Shown one piece after another: positions 51,406 to 59,511 of a stretch of 64,000 bases of DNA. The number at the start of each line of letters is the position of its first letter. Positions within the stretch are counted from its first letter, which is position 1. The stretch is from CAYNHF01 sp964397045. Its GTDB lineage: Bacteria; Actinomycetota; Acidimicrobiia; Spongiisociales; UBA5794. The position numbers and the translations under genes were made by a program. The notes beneath the pieces are model-generated. The model had not been told where the DNA came from. It did no database searches and saw only the letters and a list, made by a program, of their open reading frames with translations. Location of the stretch: the NCBI GenBank assembly GCA_964397045.1, contig CAYNHF010000033.1:159779-223778 (forward strand), read 5' to 3'.

Positions 51406-52857
51406 GTGAGCGAGCGAGCGAAGTACGTTCCGACGGTCAAGGAGCAAGATCTCCTCGACACCGTCGAGAACCCGCGATACGACCGGCAGATCATCAACGG
51501 CCTCAACCCATTCTTCGAGGACCGCGCCCCCGACGACATGAAGGGGTTCTACTCGAGCGACGAAATGGCGGCCCTGCTCACGATCCGCGGCACCGACCGG
51601 GACGTCGAGAGCCGGATGCCGGTCAAGATCACCCGCCACTATTTCGAACTCGCCAGAAACAGCAAGTCGCTGCAGCGGTTGGTCAAAGCGAGCCCGGACG
51701 AGACCCTCGACCTACAGGGAGCCGAGGACCCCGGGTATCAGATGGACTACAGCCCCGTGGAAGGGCTGCTCCACAAATACGAGATGGGTCTCATGTACGT
51801 CATCTCCACGTGCTCGGCGCACTGCAGGTTCTGCTACCGCGAAGAACTCATCGCCCGCAAGGAGGTCGAACGCCAGGACGGTACCGTCGCCAAGAAGGGC
51901 CTCGCTCAGATCGGCGAAGTGACCGACTACATCCGGGCTCACAACGAGATCGTCGTCGCCAACGGCGGTATCCATCCGGAATCGGGTAGGGAGAAACTGC
52001 GCGAGATCCTTCTGTCCGGAGGCGACCCGATGGTGCTGCCGAACTCCAAGATTGCGGCGTGGTTCGCGGCGCTGGCAGAAGCTGGGGTGGAGTCGATCCG
52101 GCTCGGTACCAAAGAGATGGCGTTCTACCCGGACCGATTCGACGATGCCTTCCTTTCGATGATCGACGGCTTCCACGACGCGTACCCGGATGTTGGCTTC
52201 CGGCTCATGGTGCACTTCAACCATCCGGACGAATTTCTGGAGAAGGGCGCAGACGGGGAATACCTCTCGAACGCAAACGGCACCCTGAAATGGGTCGATG
52301 CCACCAAGCAGGCGATGGACCGGGTGGTTTCCCGCGGGTGGATCAGTGTCGAGAACCAGACGCCAATCATCAAAGGCATCAACGACGATCCCAACGCGCT
52401 GCGGGTCATGCAGCGGGCATTGAAACGGGTCGGCGTTGAGAACCACTACTTCTTCTGCGGCAGGGACATCATCGCCTACAAGGCGTTCAACGTCCCCATC
52501 GAAACCGCCTGGAACATTCTCAACGAGTCCCAGAAGGGATTGTCCGGCGTCGAAAACCACGCCCGTCTTTCGATCACCCACTACAAGGGCAAAACCGAGG
52601 TAGCCGCAGTGACGAACGAGCCGATCCCGGGTGTGCCCGAATCAGAGCACGGGGTGGTCATTTTCAAGATCCTGCGCAATGCGGCCGCCGCACCCGATCG
52701 GGGGAAGGTGTGCATCGTGGGCCGCAATCCCGAGGCGCTGTGGTTCGATGATTACGCAGACCGGGTGATCTATGACGAGGCCGGGCTCTTCGACTACTCG
52801 CGGGTCGAGAAGAGCCGGGCCGAGGTTCCCGTAACGATCGGAGCCGTGGGCGACTAG
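51406..52857 (+). CDS. KamA-family radical-SAM aminomutase, divergent
   Basis: A 483-residue protein with GTG start and GAGGTGGAG RBS. The radical-SAM CxxxCxxC is Cys136, Cys140, Cys143 in STCSAHCRFCYRE; SAM-binding LSGGDPMVLP follows. The fold matches lysine 2,3-aminomutase relatives, which convert alpha- to beta-amino acids with SAM and PLP. The canonical PLP-lysine motif PGGGGK is replaced by THYKGK, so Lys396 is the probable PLP lysine, within a non-standard loop. Helical N- and C-terminal regions differ from KamA. The substrate is unknown. It is the first gene of a four-gene operon with a CoA transferase and an aminotransferase. Confidence 0.87.
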   Translation: MSERAKYVPTVKEQDLLDTVENPRYDRQIINGLNPFFEDRAPDDMKGFYSSDEMAALLTIRGTDRDVESRMPVKITRHYFELARNSKSLQRLVKASPDETLDLQGAEDPGYQMDYSPVEGLLHKYEMGLMYVISTCSAHCRFCYREELIARKEVERQDGTVAKKGLAQIGEVTDYIRAHNEIVVANGGIHPESGREKLREILLSGGDPMVLPNSKIAAWFAALAEAGVESIRLGTKEMAFYPDRFDDAFLSMIDGFHDAYPDVGFRLMVHFNHPDEFLEKGADGEYLSNANGTLKWVDATKQAMDRVVSRGWISVENQTPIIKGINDDPNALRVMQRALKRVGVENHYFFCGRDIIAYKAFNVPIETAWNILNESQKGLSGVENHARLSITHYKGKTEVAAVTNEPIPGVPESEHGVVIFKILRNAAAAPDRGKVCIVGRNPEALWFDDYADRVIYDEAGLFDYSRVEKSRAEVPVTIGAVGD

Positions 52858-52876
52858 TCCCGGAAGAGAGAACTGG

Positions 52877-53587
52877 ATGATCGACAAACGGGTCGCAACA
52901 ACCGCAGAGGCGGTCGCCGATGTCTTCGACGGTGCCACGGTGATGATCGGAGGCTTCGGAGAGGCAGGAAGCCCGATCGAACTGATCCATGCCCTCATCG
53001 ACCAGGGTGCCACCGACCTCACCGTCGTCAACAACAACACCGGCAGCGGAGAAGTCGGCCTGGCTGCCCTCATCAAGGCCGGCCGGGTGTCCAAGATGAT
53101 CTGCTCCTATCCACGTACCGCCAATTCGACGGTCTTCCCCGAGCTGTACCGCAGCGGCCGCACCGCACTCGAACTTGTACCGCAGGGCACGCTGGCCGAA
53201 CGGATCCGGGCGGGCGGGGCCGGGATTCCCGGCTTCTACACCGCGACGTCCGTGGGCACTCCGCTGCAGGAAGGCAAAGAGCTGCGTTCATTCGACGAAC
53301 GCGACTACGTACTCGAGCGCGGGCTCACCGCGGACTTCGCGATCATCAAATGCCGCGCTGCGGATCGGTACGGGAACCTGCTGTTCAACAAGACCGCGCG
53401 CAACTTCAGCCCGATCATGGCGACTGCTGCGAAGACCACAATCGTGCAAGCCCAGGAGGTAGTCGAACCCGGCGAGATCGATCCCGAGACGGTGGTGACA
53501 CCCGGGATCTTCGTGCACCGCATCGTCACGGTGCCGGACCCTGCCCATGAGTCGGAGCTGGTGGCAGCGGGAGTGAGCTACCCGTGA
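52877..53587 (+). CDS. 3-oxoacid-type CoA transferase, subunit A
   Basis: A 236-residue alpha subunit of a class I CoA transferase (AtoD/ScoA/PcaI type). Motifs: DGATVMIGGFGEAGSP (CoA-binding GGFG), LTVVNNNTGSGEVGLA, SYPRTANSTVFPELY, GAGIPGFYTATSVGTPLQEGKE. It works with subunit B, which starts inside its last codons (GTGA overlap). The acceptor acid is not determinable from sequence; context suggests a beta-amino acid or its keto product. Confidence 0.92.
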   Translation: MIDKRVATTAEAVADVFDGATVMIGGFGEAGSPIELIHALIDQGATDLTVVNNNTGSGEVGLAALIKAGRVSKMICSYPRTANSTVFPELYRSGRTALELVPQGTLAERIRAGGAGIPGFYTATSVGTPLQEGKELRSFDERDYVLERGLTADFAIIKCRAADRYGNLLFNKTARNFSPIMATAAKTTIVQAQEVVEPGEIDPETVVTPGIFVHRIVTVPDPAHESELVAAGVSYP

Positions 53588-54267
53588 GCGACGCCACCAC
53601 GGCTGTGGGCCTGACCCGTGACGAGATGGCGGGCAGGGCAGCGCTCGACATTCCAGACGGGTCCTACGTGAATCTCGGTATCGGGATTCCGGAGCGCGTC
53701 GCTAAGTACGTACCAGAGGGCCGCGAGCTCACCTATCACACTGAAAACGGATTGCTCGGCATGGGCCCCTCCCCCGAACCCGGGTTGGGAGAACCGGAGC
53801 TGATCAACGCAGGCAAGCGGCAGGTCACCACGGTGCCGGGGGCAGCCTTCTTTCACCACGCGGACAGTTTCGTGATGATCCGCGGTGGGCACATCGACCT
53901 CTGCGTCCTTGGGGCGCTACAGGTCTCCGAGCAGGGAGACCTGGCCAACTGGTCGACCGGTGCGCCTGACGCCATCCCTGCCGTAGGCGGGGCGATGGAT
54001 CTGGTGGCGGGGGTGAAGACCATCTACGTCATCACTCAACACACCACCCGGACCGGCGAGCCCAAACTCGTCGAACAGTGCGACTATCCGCTGACCGGTC
54101 CAAACGTGGTGGATCGTATCTATACCGACCTCGCCGTGATCGACATAACGCCCGGCGGCTTTCAGCTCATGGAGCTCGTGCAGGGTGTCGATTATGGATA
54201 TGTCGCGGAGCGAACGGGCGCCGACTTGATTCCGATCGAGGATGACCCCAGGAGGGTTGACACGTGA
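53584..54267 (+). CDS. 3-oxoacid-type CoA transferase, subunit B
   Basis: A 227-residue beta subunit with the catalytic glutamate in YHTENGLLGMG (Glu54), which forms the enzyme-CoA thioester, plus GIGIPERVAKYVP and GAMDLVAGVKTIYVITQHT. It makes an A2B2-type enzyme with the upstream product. GTG starts overlap on both sides (GTGA), so translation is coupled through the whole operon. Confidence 0.93.
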   Translation: MSDATTAVGLTRDEMAGRAALDIPDGSYVNLGIGIPERVAKYVPEGRELTYHTENGLLGMGPSPEPGLGEPELINAGKRQVTTVPGAAFFHHADSFVMIRGGHIDLCVLGALQVSEQGDLANWSTGAPDAIPAVGGAMDLVAGVKTIYVITQHTTRTGEPKLVEQCDYPLTGPNVVDRIYTDLAVIDITPGGFQLMELVQGVDYGYVAERTGADLIPIEDDPRRVDT

Positions 54268-55592
54268 CCGCCAAGACACGGATATCGCCAGCCACGAGCG
54301 AATCGCTCTATGAGCGAGCCCTCGATGTCCTACCCGGGGGTGTCAGCCGCAACACCGTCTTGCGGGCCCCGCATCCGCTCTACGCAGCCTTCGCGTCCGG
54401 GTGTCGGGTGACCGACATCGAGGGGGTCGAGCACATCGATTTTGCCAACAACATGGCGTCACTCATCCACGGGCACTCCCACCCTGCCATCATCGGTGCA
54501 GTCAAGGAGCAGCTCGATCGGGGCACCGCGTTCACCGTAGGCACCGAAATCGAGATCCGGTATGCCGAACACCTGTCCGGCAGGAATCCGAGCTTCGAGA
54601 AGCTGCGGTTCGTCAACTCGGGAACCGAAGCAGTGATGGCGTCGCTCAAGGCAGCGCGTGCGTTCACCGGGCGCACCAAGATCGCCAAGGTCGAAGGTGC
54701 CTACCACGGCCTATACGACTACGCCGAGGTGAGCCAGACCGCCAACCCCTCGAACTGGGGTAGTGACGACCACCCGTCGAGTGTCCCCGTCGCAGCCGGC
54801 ACCCCGGCTTCGGTGCTCGAGGACGTCGTCGTCATCCCCTTCAACGACACCGCCCACGCGATTGCGATCCTCAACGAGCACCGCGGCGAGCTCGCAGGCC
54901 TCGTGCTCGACTTGATGCCGCACCGGGTTGGATTGAACCCTGCCGCTCCCGAGTTCGTGACTGCCTTGCGGGAATGGACTGCAGTGGACGGGGCGCTGCT
55001 CATCATCGATGAGGTCATCACCTTTCGGGCGGAGTACGGCGGCGCACAGGAGTGGTACGGCGTCCGGCCTGATCTCACCGCGATGGCAAAGGTCATCGGT
55101 GGCGGTTTCCCGGCAGGAGCCATCGCCGGACGCAGCGACGTCATGGACGTGATGAATCCGCTGGCGGACAAGCTCCTGTTCCCTCACTCCGGCACCTTCT
55201 CGGCCAACCCGGTCACCATGACCGCAGGCCTGGTAGCGATGGAACTGTTCGATCGGGCTGAGGTGGCACGAGTCAACGGCCTGGCTCAGCGGGCGATGGA
55301 AGGCATCGACGAGGCGATCCGCTCAACCGGGGCCACCGCGTGCGTCACCGGCGGTGGATCGATGTTCCGGGTGCATCTCAAGGCGCGTCCGCCGATGAAC
55401 TACCGCGAAGCATTCGCCACTCCAGAGGAAGCCGCCCGCCTCAGGTTGTTGCTGGAGCACCTCTTCGCGGAGGGGTTCATCATGATCAATACCGGCTCGG
55501 CCACTATCTCCACCCCGATGGGCGAAGCGGAGATCGATGCCCTCGTCGCCGCCATGGGGCGCGGTCTTGTCAAGGTCGCGGCCACCGAATAG
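54264..55592 (+). CDS. Class III PLP aminotransferase (GSAM-like; candidate beta-transaminase)
   Basis: A 442-residue fold-type I enzyme. It has VLPGGVSRNTV, FVNSGTEAVMASLKAARAFTG (PLP-phosphate loop), VEGAYHGLYDY, LLIIDEVITFR and the PLP Lys276 in AMAKVIGGGFPAGAIAGR. It resembles glutamate-1-semialdehyde aminomutase, but the local context does not concern heme. Acyl-CoA beta-transaminases of lysine fermentation also belong to class III, so a beta-aminoacyl-CoA or beta-amino acid substrate is proposed. The start is GTG 54264, coupled to the CoA-transferase gene. Confidence 0.88.
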   Translation: MTAKTRISPATSESLYERALDVLPGGVSRNTVLRAPHPLYAAFASGCRVTDIEGVEHIDFANNMASLIHGHSHPAIIGAVKEQLDRGTAFTVGTEIEIRYAEHLSGRNPSFEKLRFVNSGTEAVMASLKAARAFTGRTKIAKVEGAYHGLYDYAEVSQTANPSNWGSDDHPSSVPVAAGTPASVLEDVVVIPFNDTAHAIAILNEHRGELAGLVLDLMPHRVGLNPAAPEFVTALREWTAVDGALLIIDEVITFRAEYGGAQEWYGVRPDLTAMAKVIGGGFPAGAIAGRSDVMDVMNPLADKLLFPHSGTFSANPVTMTAGLVAMELFDRAEVARVNGLAQRAMEGIDEAIRSTGATACVTGGGSMFRVHLKARPPMNYREAFATPEEAARLRLLLEHLFAEGFIMINTGSATISTPMGEAEIDALVAAMGRGLVKVAATE

Positions 55593-55735
55593 CAGCCTGA
55601 TGGCCCACGCCGGAAAACGGCGCAAAGCAAGAGCCGGAGCCGGGAAAGCCAACTGGCACCCTGGTCGTATCCATGGGCGCGGCCGTACCGACGTACCGTC
55701 CCGAGAGAAAGTGGTCGGTGCGGCCGCTTCCCGGA

Positions 55736-55972
55736 CTAGTCGGCCAGGTGCTTCACGACCCTGGTCGAGAACATCACCACATTGCCGCAGTTGCGACAGC
55801 CAACCGGTACGACCTCCATGGCGAACATGCCCATCTCGGTGGGACTATCGGAGACGTAGAGCGTGCGGTCGTCGATCGCCCAATCCGTGGCTCCACACAT
55901 CTGACAACCACCCGTCGCCGTGGTCGCGAGCAGATTCTCCAGGGCTTCGCGCTGTTTCTCGTTCAGTGCCAT
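55736..55972 (-). CDS. Small zinc-ribbon protein
   Basis: A 78-residue protein, MALNEKQREALENLLATTAT. Two CxxC pairs (GGCQMCGATDW and VGCRNCGNVVMF) flank a beta section, forming a zinc ribbon. The C-terminus FSTRVVKHLAD is helical. No partner is identifiable. The start is chosen at 55972; the longer frame lacks an RBS. Confidence 0.8.
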   Translation of the reverse strand: MALNEKQREALENLLATTATGGCQMCGATDWAIDDRTLYVSDSPTEMGMFAMEVVPVGCRNCGNVVMFSTRVVKHLAD

Positions 55973-56234
55973 CGGCTGATCCCCCAGTCGTTTGAGGAGC
56001 ATCACAGTAAACGCTCGGATCCGCCGGGACACAGCCGGAGCCGGTTCTCGCTTGGCGACCAGGCTGGCGCAATCACGGCTGCTCGGCGGTAGGCGCGGGT
56101 TTCGGCACGTGCACGGTCAGCATCGGGGAAAAGGGTGAAGGAAGGAGATCGAAGAACCAACCGCCGACCCGCGCTCAATCGACGTCTAAGCGACCACAGA
56201 CTGTTTCCTAATCGCCCGGGCAGAACCTGCGGAT

Positions 56235-56990
56235 ATGAGGGTCAGCCGCATCATCCGTTTCCCGACAATCGCACTCCTCTTCTTCTTCTCTCTGGGGTTG
56301 ACGGGTCCCCCGTCTGAGGAGGTGCGGTCTGGAGCCGAGCCGGTGACGGTCGAGGTGGTTGCTTCGACCTGGGGGCAGGTCGATGACTTGGTGTGGGCGT
56401 TGACGCGGATGGGCCAGGCAAAGCTCGAGCTCCCACCGCTGACCGTCGTATTCCACGAAACCTACGAGCCCTGCGGGATGCGCAGAGGTGTGTTACGAAT
56501 CCTGCCCGCAGGCTTCGAAATCCACCAATGCGAACGCGAGGCGGCCAGGATCCGCTACTCCTTGCTCCACGAACTGGTGCACGCATGGGACTACGGCACA
56601 GATCAACTGACCAGCGACACCCGTGACCGGTTCCTGCAACTGCGTGGCCTTACCGCCTGGTTCGACACCACCCAGGACTGGGAACAACGTGGCGTCGAGC
56701 AAGCAGCCGAAATCGTGGTGTGGGGATTGATGGAACAACAGGCACCAATCCCTTCCGCGGTCGGTGACGCGGGTGCGAACGACACCGCAAGTCTCGAAGC
56801 CGTATTCGAGACACTCACCGGTCGGCTACCCCTGTGGGCTGACAACCCGACTCCATCGATATCGGCGTTGCCGGCGGAACACCGCAAAACCAAACCTGGG
56901 AAGAGGACAACCACCCGTCAGGGCAGCACGATCACCGGCGTGCCGATGGACGCCCACGCATACATAGCTGCCGCCTTCGCATCACTCTGA
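56235..56990 (+). CDS. Secreted putative zinc metallopeptidase (HELVH)
   Basis: A 251-residue protein. A signal peptide (IIRFPTIALLFFFSLGLTG) is followed by a domain with SLLHELVHAWDYGTDQLT, an HExxH-type zinc motif. A Glu downstream (EQAAEIVVWGLMEQ) may be the third ligand. Cys pairs YEPCGMRR and HQCEREA may be linked. No named family is recognised. The 3' end overlaps the converging CWB2/LD-transpeptidase gene by 73 bp. Confidence 0.65.
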   Translation: MRVSRIIRFPTIALLFFFSLGLTGPPSEEVRSGAEPVTVEVVASTWGQVDDLVWALTRMGQAKLELPPLTVVFHETYEPCGMRRGVLRILPAGFEIHQCEREAARIRYSLLHELVHAWDYGTDQLTSDTRDRFLQLRGLTAWFDTTQDWEQRGVEQAAEIVVWGLMEQQAPIPSAVGDAGANDTASLEAVFETLTGRLPLWADNPTPSISALPAEHRKTKPGKRTTTRQGSTITGVPMDAHAYIAAAFASL

Positions 56991-58321
56991 CGGACACATC
57001 CGGCGCTCTGGAAAGTGCCGAGCTGTGCTTCCGTCTGGAGCGGCCTCCCGTATCTGTCGCGCGGAATGGCGTGGAAACCGATAGAAAGACGGTTGTCGGA
57101 GACCATCGGCCGCACGAAACGCACCATGTACTCCATGGTTATCCCGGCGTGACCGGCCCAGGCGTTGCGTGACTTGGAGAACACCTGGTAGGTGCGGGGA
57201 TACGGCCTGCCCCGGCGCCCGGAAACCAGGTAGGTGTCCTGAAGGGTCTCGTCTGCGTTGATCAGCCAGACCTGCTGCTCGCTGTTCGAGTAGATGATCC
57301 GTTTCCCCTTCCCAACCGCAGGGTACGGCGGCGACCAGGCTTCGCACGGCACCCCCGTCCGGCTACCGATCGCCCGGGCGGTGACGCCATCGAGCGTCTC
57401 CGCACCAACGAAGTAGGTAGGTGCGCCGCCGGAGAGTGGAATCAGCGCGAGACCGTCGGCAAACCCGTCCTTGTTCGCGATGAAGACTTGGGAACCCGGA
57501 GCGTCGCGTCCTGCCGCGGCAGCGGTCTCTGCGAGGGTCGCGCCCGCCATGCGCTCTACGGTGGCGAAGGTGGCCAGGTCGGACTCGACCGCTGTGGATA
57601 CGACGCCGGTTCCGCCCATCAGCACGATGCGCGATGGGGCCAAGCGGGCAAGCGCCCGCCTGGTCGCGACGGGAATCGCATTGCGGGTGACGAGCAGGAG
57701 AGGAGCGTCATCGCGGATGGCGCGAGGACCTGCCAGCAACGCATCGTGGTAGTCCATGCCGGTAGCGACGTAGACCACGTCTGAGCCCGCAGGGAACTGC
57801 CAATGTGCGATCGTTTCAGCGGTAGCGAACCGGTCGACGCCTGCCAACCGAATCACTTCCGGGAATCGGTCCTGCAGCCCGCTCTCAATCCCGCTGGAAA
57901 CCGCGGCGGTCCCCCCAAGGATCACAACCCGCGACGGGTTCAACCGGGTGAGCGCGGTGCTGGTGGCTGTTGGGAGCCACTCCGGGTGGGTGAGTAGCAC
58001 CGGTGACTCATTCAGTCCGGCCACCGGGCCGGCAGCGATGGCGTCTGGGAAGTTCAGACCGGTGGCGAGGAACACGGTTTCGGCGGTATCCCAATGCTCG
58101 GCAATGCCGGCGGCCGTCGCGTATCGATCCGGTCCCGCCACTCGTTGCAGACCACCATCGGTGCACACCTGTAAGTGCTGAGCGAGCGGCTCCGAAACCA
58201 CGGCGGTGCCTCCAACCACCACGATCTCGGCGTCAGCCTCTGCTGCGACTGCCGCCAGCGGAGATGACAGGGCGAACGCGCCCACGGCGAGGGCAACCGT
58301 CAGAGTTCTGTACCAGCGCAT
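56918..58321 (-). CDS. Cell-wall-binding repeat 2 protein fused to L,D-transpeptidase
   Basis: A 467-residue protein. The signal peptide is ~1-27. Three CWB2 repeats (~32-310) each have the pattern I/V-V-x-x-G-G-T-A/G-V-V-S, xR-x-A/G-G-x-D/T-R-Y/F-A-T-A, and ATGxxFxDAL-A-GP. They bind wall polymers. The C-terminal domain (~335-467) has IGFHAIPRDRYGRPLQ and SAGCVRQSDAKAAAMYAW: a YkuD-type L,D-transpeptidase with nucleophile Cys442 and the preceding His. It would make 3-3 peptidoglycan crosslinks or attach proteins. Confidence 0.9.
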   Translation of the reverse strand: MRWYRTLTVALAVGAFALSSPLAAVAAEADAEIVVVGGTAVVSEPLAQHLQVCTDGGLQRVAGPDRYATAAGIAEHWDTAETVFLATGLNFPDAIAAGPVAGLNESPVLLTHPEWLPTATSTALTRLNPSRVVILGGTAAVSSGIESGLQDRFPEVIRLAGVDRFATAETIAHWQFPAGSDVVYVATGMDYHDALLAGPRAIRDDAPLLLVTRNAIPVATRRALARLAPSRIVLMGGTGVVSTAVESDLATFATVERMAGATLAETAAAAGRDAPGSQVFIANKDGFADGLALIPLSGGAPTYFVGAETLDGVTARAIGSRTGVPCEAWSPPYPAVGKGKRIIYSNSEQQVWLINADETLQDTYLVSGRRGRPYPRTYQVFSKSRNAWAGHAGITMEYMVRFVRPMVSDNRLSIGFHAIPRDRYGRPLQTEAQLGTFQSAGCVRQSDAKAAAMYAWASIGTPVIVLP

Positions 58322-58693
58322 ACATCTCCTCCAACCATTTCCATCGGCGAAACGGTTGCCGGTCTTGAATCCGGCACATCCCTGCCGCTGGTGACCGTCC
58401 AGATTCCCCGCTAGAAACCTCTGACATCGTTGACATCCCCCCTCCTGCAGTCAAACCAGACCAGCAGTGACCCGTGAAGAGTGGAGCGGCGCAGATCCGA
58501 CGGAACCTGAGGGACTTTGCGGGACGGGCAGCGGCCTCACCAGCGCATGCCGGACTGAGAGGCTTCGCGACGGAGTGTCAACAGGAATCCAGTCCCGCAG
58601 GCTGGAGTGTCAATTGCGCGGACTGCTGAAGCCATCGCGAGTCCGGACGCAAAGGTAAGTGCTTTGGTGGGGTCGCGTTGGACGTCCGCTTCC
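58322..58693. other. Intergenic region between two minus-strand genes
   Basis: No gene or clear terminator is seen. The part near 58322-58340 holds an AGGAGAT-type RBS for the wall-binding gene. A single-strand T/C-rich stretch occurs at 58430-58450. The rest is GC-rich and unremarkable. Confidence 0.5.
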
Positions 58694-59260
58694 TCAGTCG
58701 GCGCAGAACAGCTCTACCTCGGCGATGCCCACGGGGGACGGATCGGGCGGCAAAGCAGCAAGCGCGGCGGAAGCGTCTGCTTCTGTCGCAAAATACATCG
58801 AGATGGTCAGGAAGCTCGGGTCCACACCGAGGGCTTCCGCGGCTCCTAAATCACAACCGAACTCGCCGAAGCTGTAGTGGTTCGCTGAGGGCACGTCGGT
58901 CATGGCGGTGTAGGTGCCGACGTTCACGAAGGCAACCCATGCCGCAGGAAGGTCCAGCCGTTCGCCGCTGTAGAGATACAGGCCCCATACCAGCCCCGAG
59001 ATCGTGGCGAGGTCGAGCGGTGGCGGCAGGCCGGGCACGGTCGTCGTCGTGGTGGTGGGCGGGGCGGTCGTGGTGGTCGTTGCCGTCGTCGTGGTCGGTG
59101 CGGCCGTTGTCGTCGAGGCCGCCGTCGTCGTGGTCGGCACTGCAGTGGTCGTCGTTGTGGGCGGGGTGGTCGTCGCCTCCTCGGCGTCGTCGGAGCACGC
59201 TGTGGCAACGAGAGCAAGCGCCGCCACGAGCAACATCCAGCGCCAAGGAGTTCCGGTCAT
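58694..59260 (-). CDS. Lipoprotein with long threonine-rich linker
   Basis: A 188-residue protein. Signal peptide and lipobox LALVATACSDD (Cys22). A ~45-residue linker is almost only Thr, with Ala and Pro (~30-75), likely O-glycosylated or extended to pass the wall. The globular domain (~80-188) has SGLVWGLYLYSGERLDLP, a Cys in EFGCDLGAAEALG and ELFCAD at the end, probably one disulfide. No family is recognised. Confidence 0.8.
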   Translation of the reverse strand: MTGTPWRWMLLVAALALVATACSDDAEEATTTPPTTTTTAVPTTTTAASTTTAAPTTTTATTTTTAPPTTTTTTVPGLPPPLDLATISGLVWGLYLYSGERLDLPAAWVAFVNVGTYTAMTDVPSANHYSFGEFGCDLGAAEALGVDPSFLTISMYFATEADASAALAALPPDPSPVGIAEVELFCAD

Positions 59261-59511
59261 CGCCTCAGGCTAGTAGGACATCAACACGGCCGCGCAAGGT
59301 CGCACCCTCCGATCTGGGCTCCCCCATCTCGGCGCGGGGACACCTATCCGTTCGCTGTTGGAGCGACTCACCCAGGCGCTGCAAGCCCTCCGTGCCGGCC
59401 TCGGCGATGACCGAATCGAGCAACGCTGCAGCGGAGGCTTCCTCGCGAGGGGCCGAGAGACGCGTCCAGGCCTGCGGATGAGGCGGAGGCCAGTTGCTCT
59501 GGTGACGGGCA

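Noticed and set aside
51406..55592. Classical lysine fermentation operon
   Set aside because: The beta-lysine 5,6-aminomutase, 3,5-diaminohexanoate dehydrogenase and cleavage-enzyme genes are not present next to it; only a shorter route is supported.
54264..55592. Housekeeping hemL
   Set aside because: The enzyme is GSAM-like, but it is coupled to CoA-transferase genes and no other heme gene is near; a heme role is not excluded but is less likely.
59004..59273. Val-rich plus-strand frame
   Set aside because: Reverse reading of the Thr-rich linker of the lipoprotein at 58694-59260; low complexity explains it.
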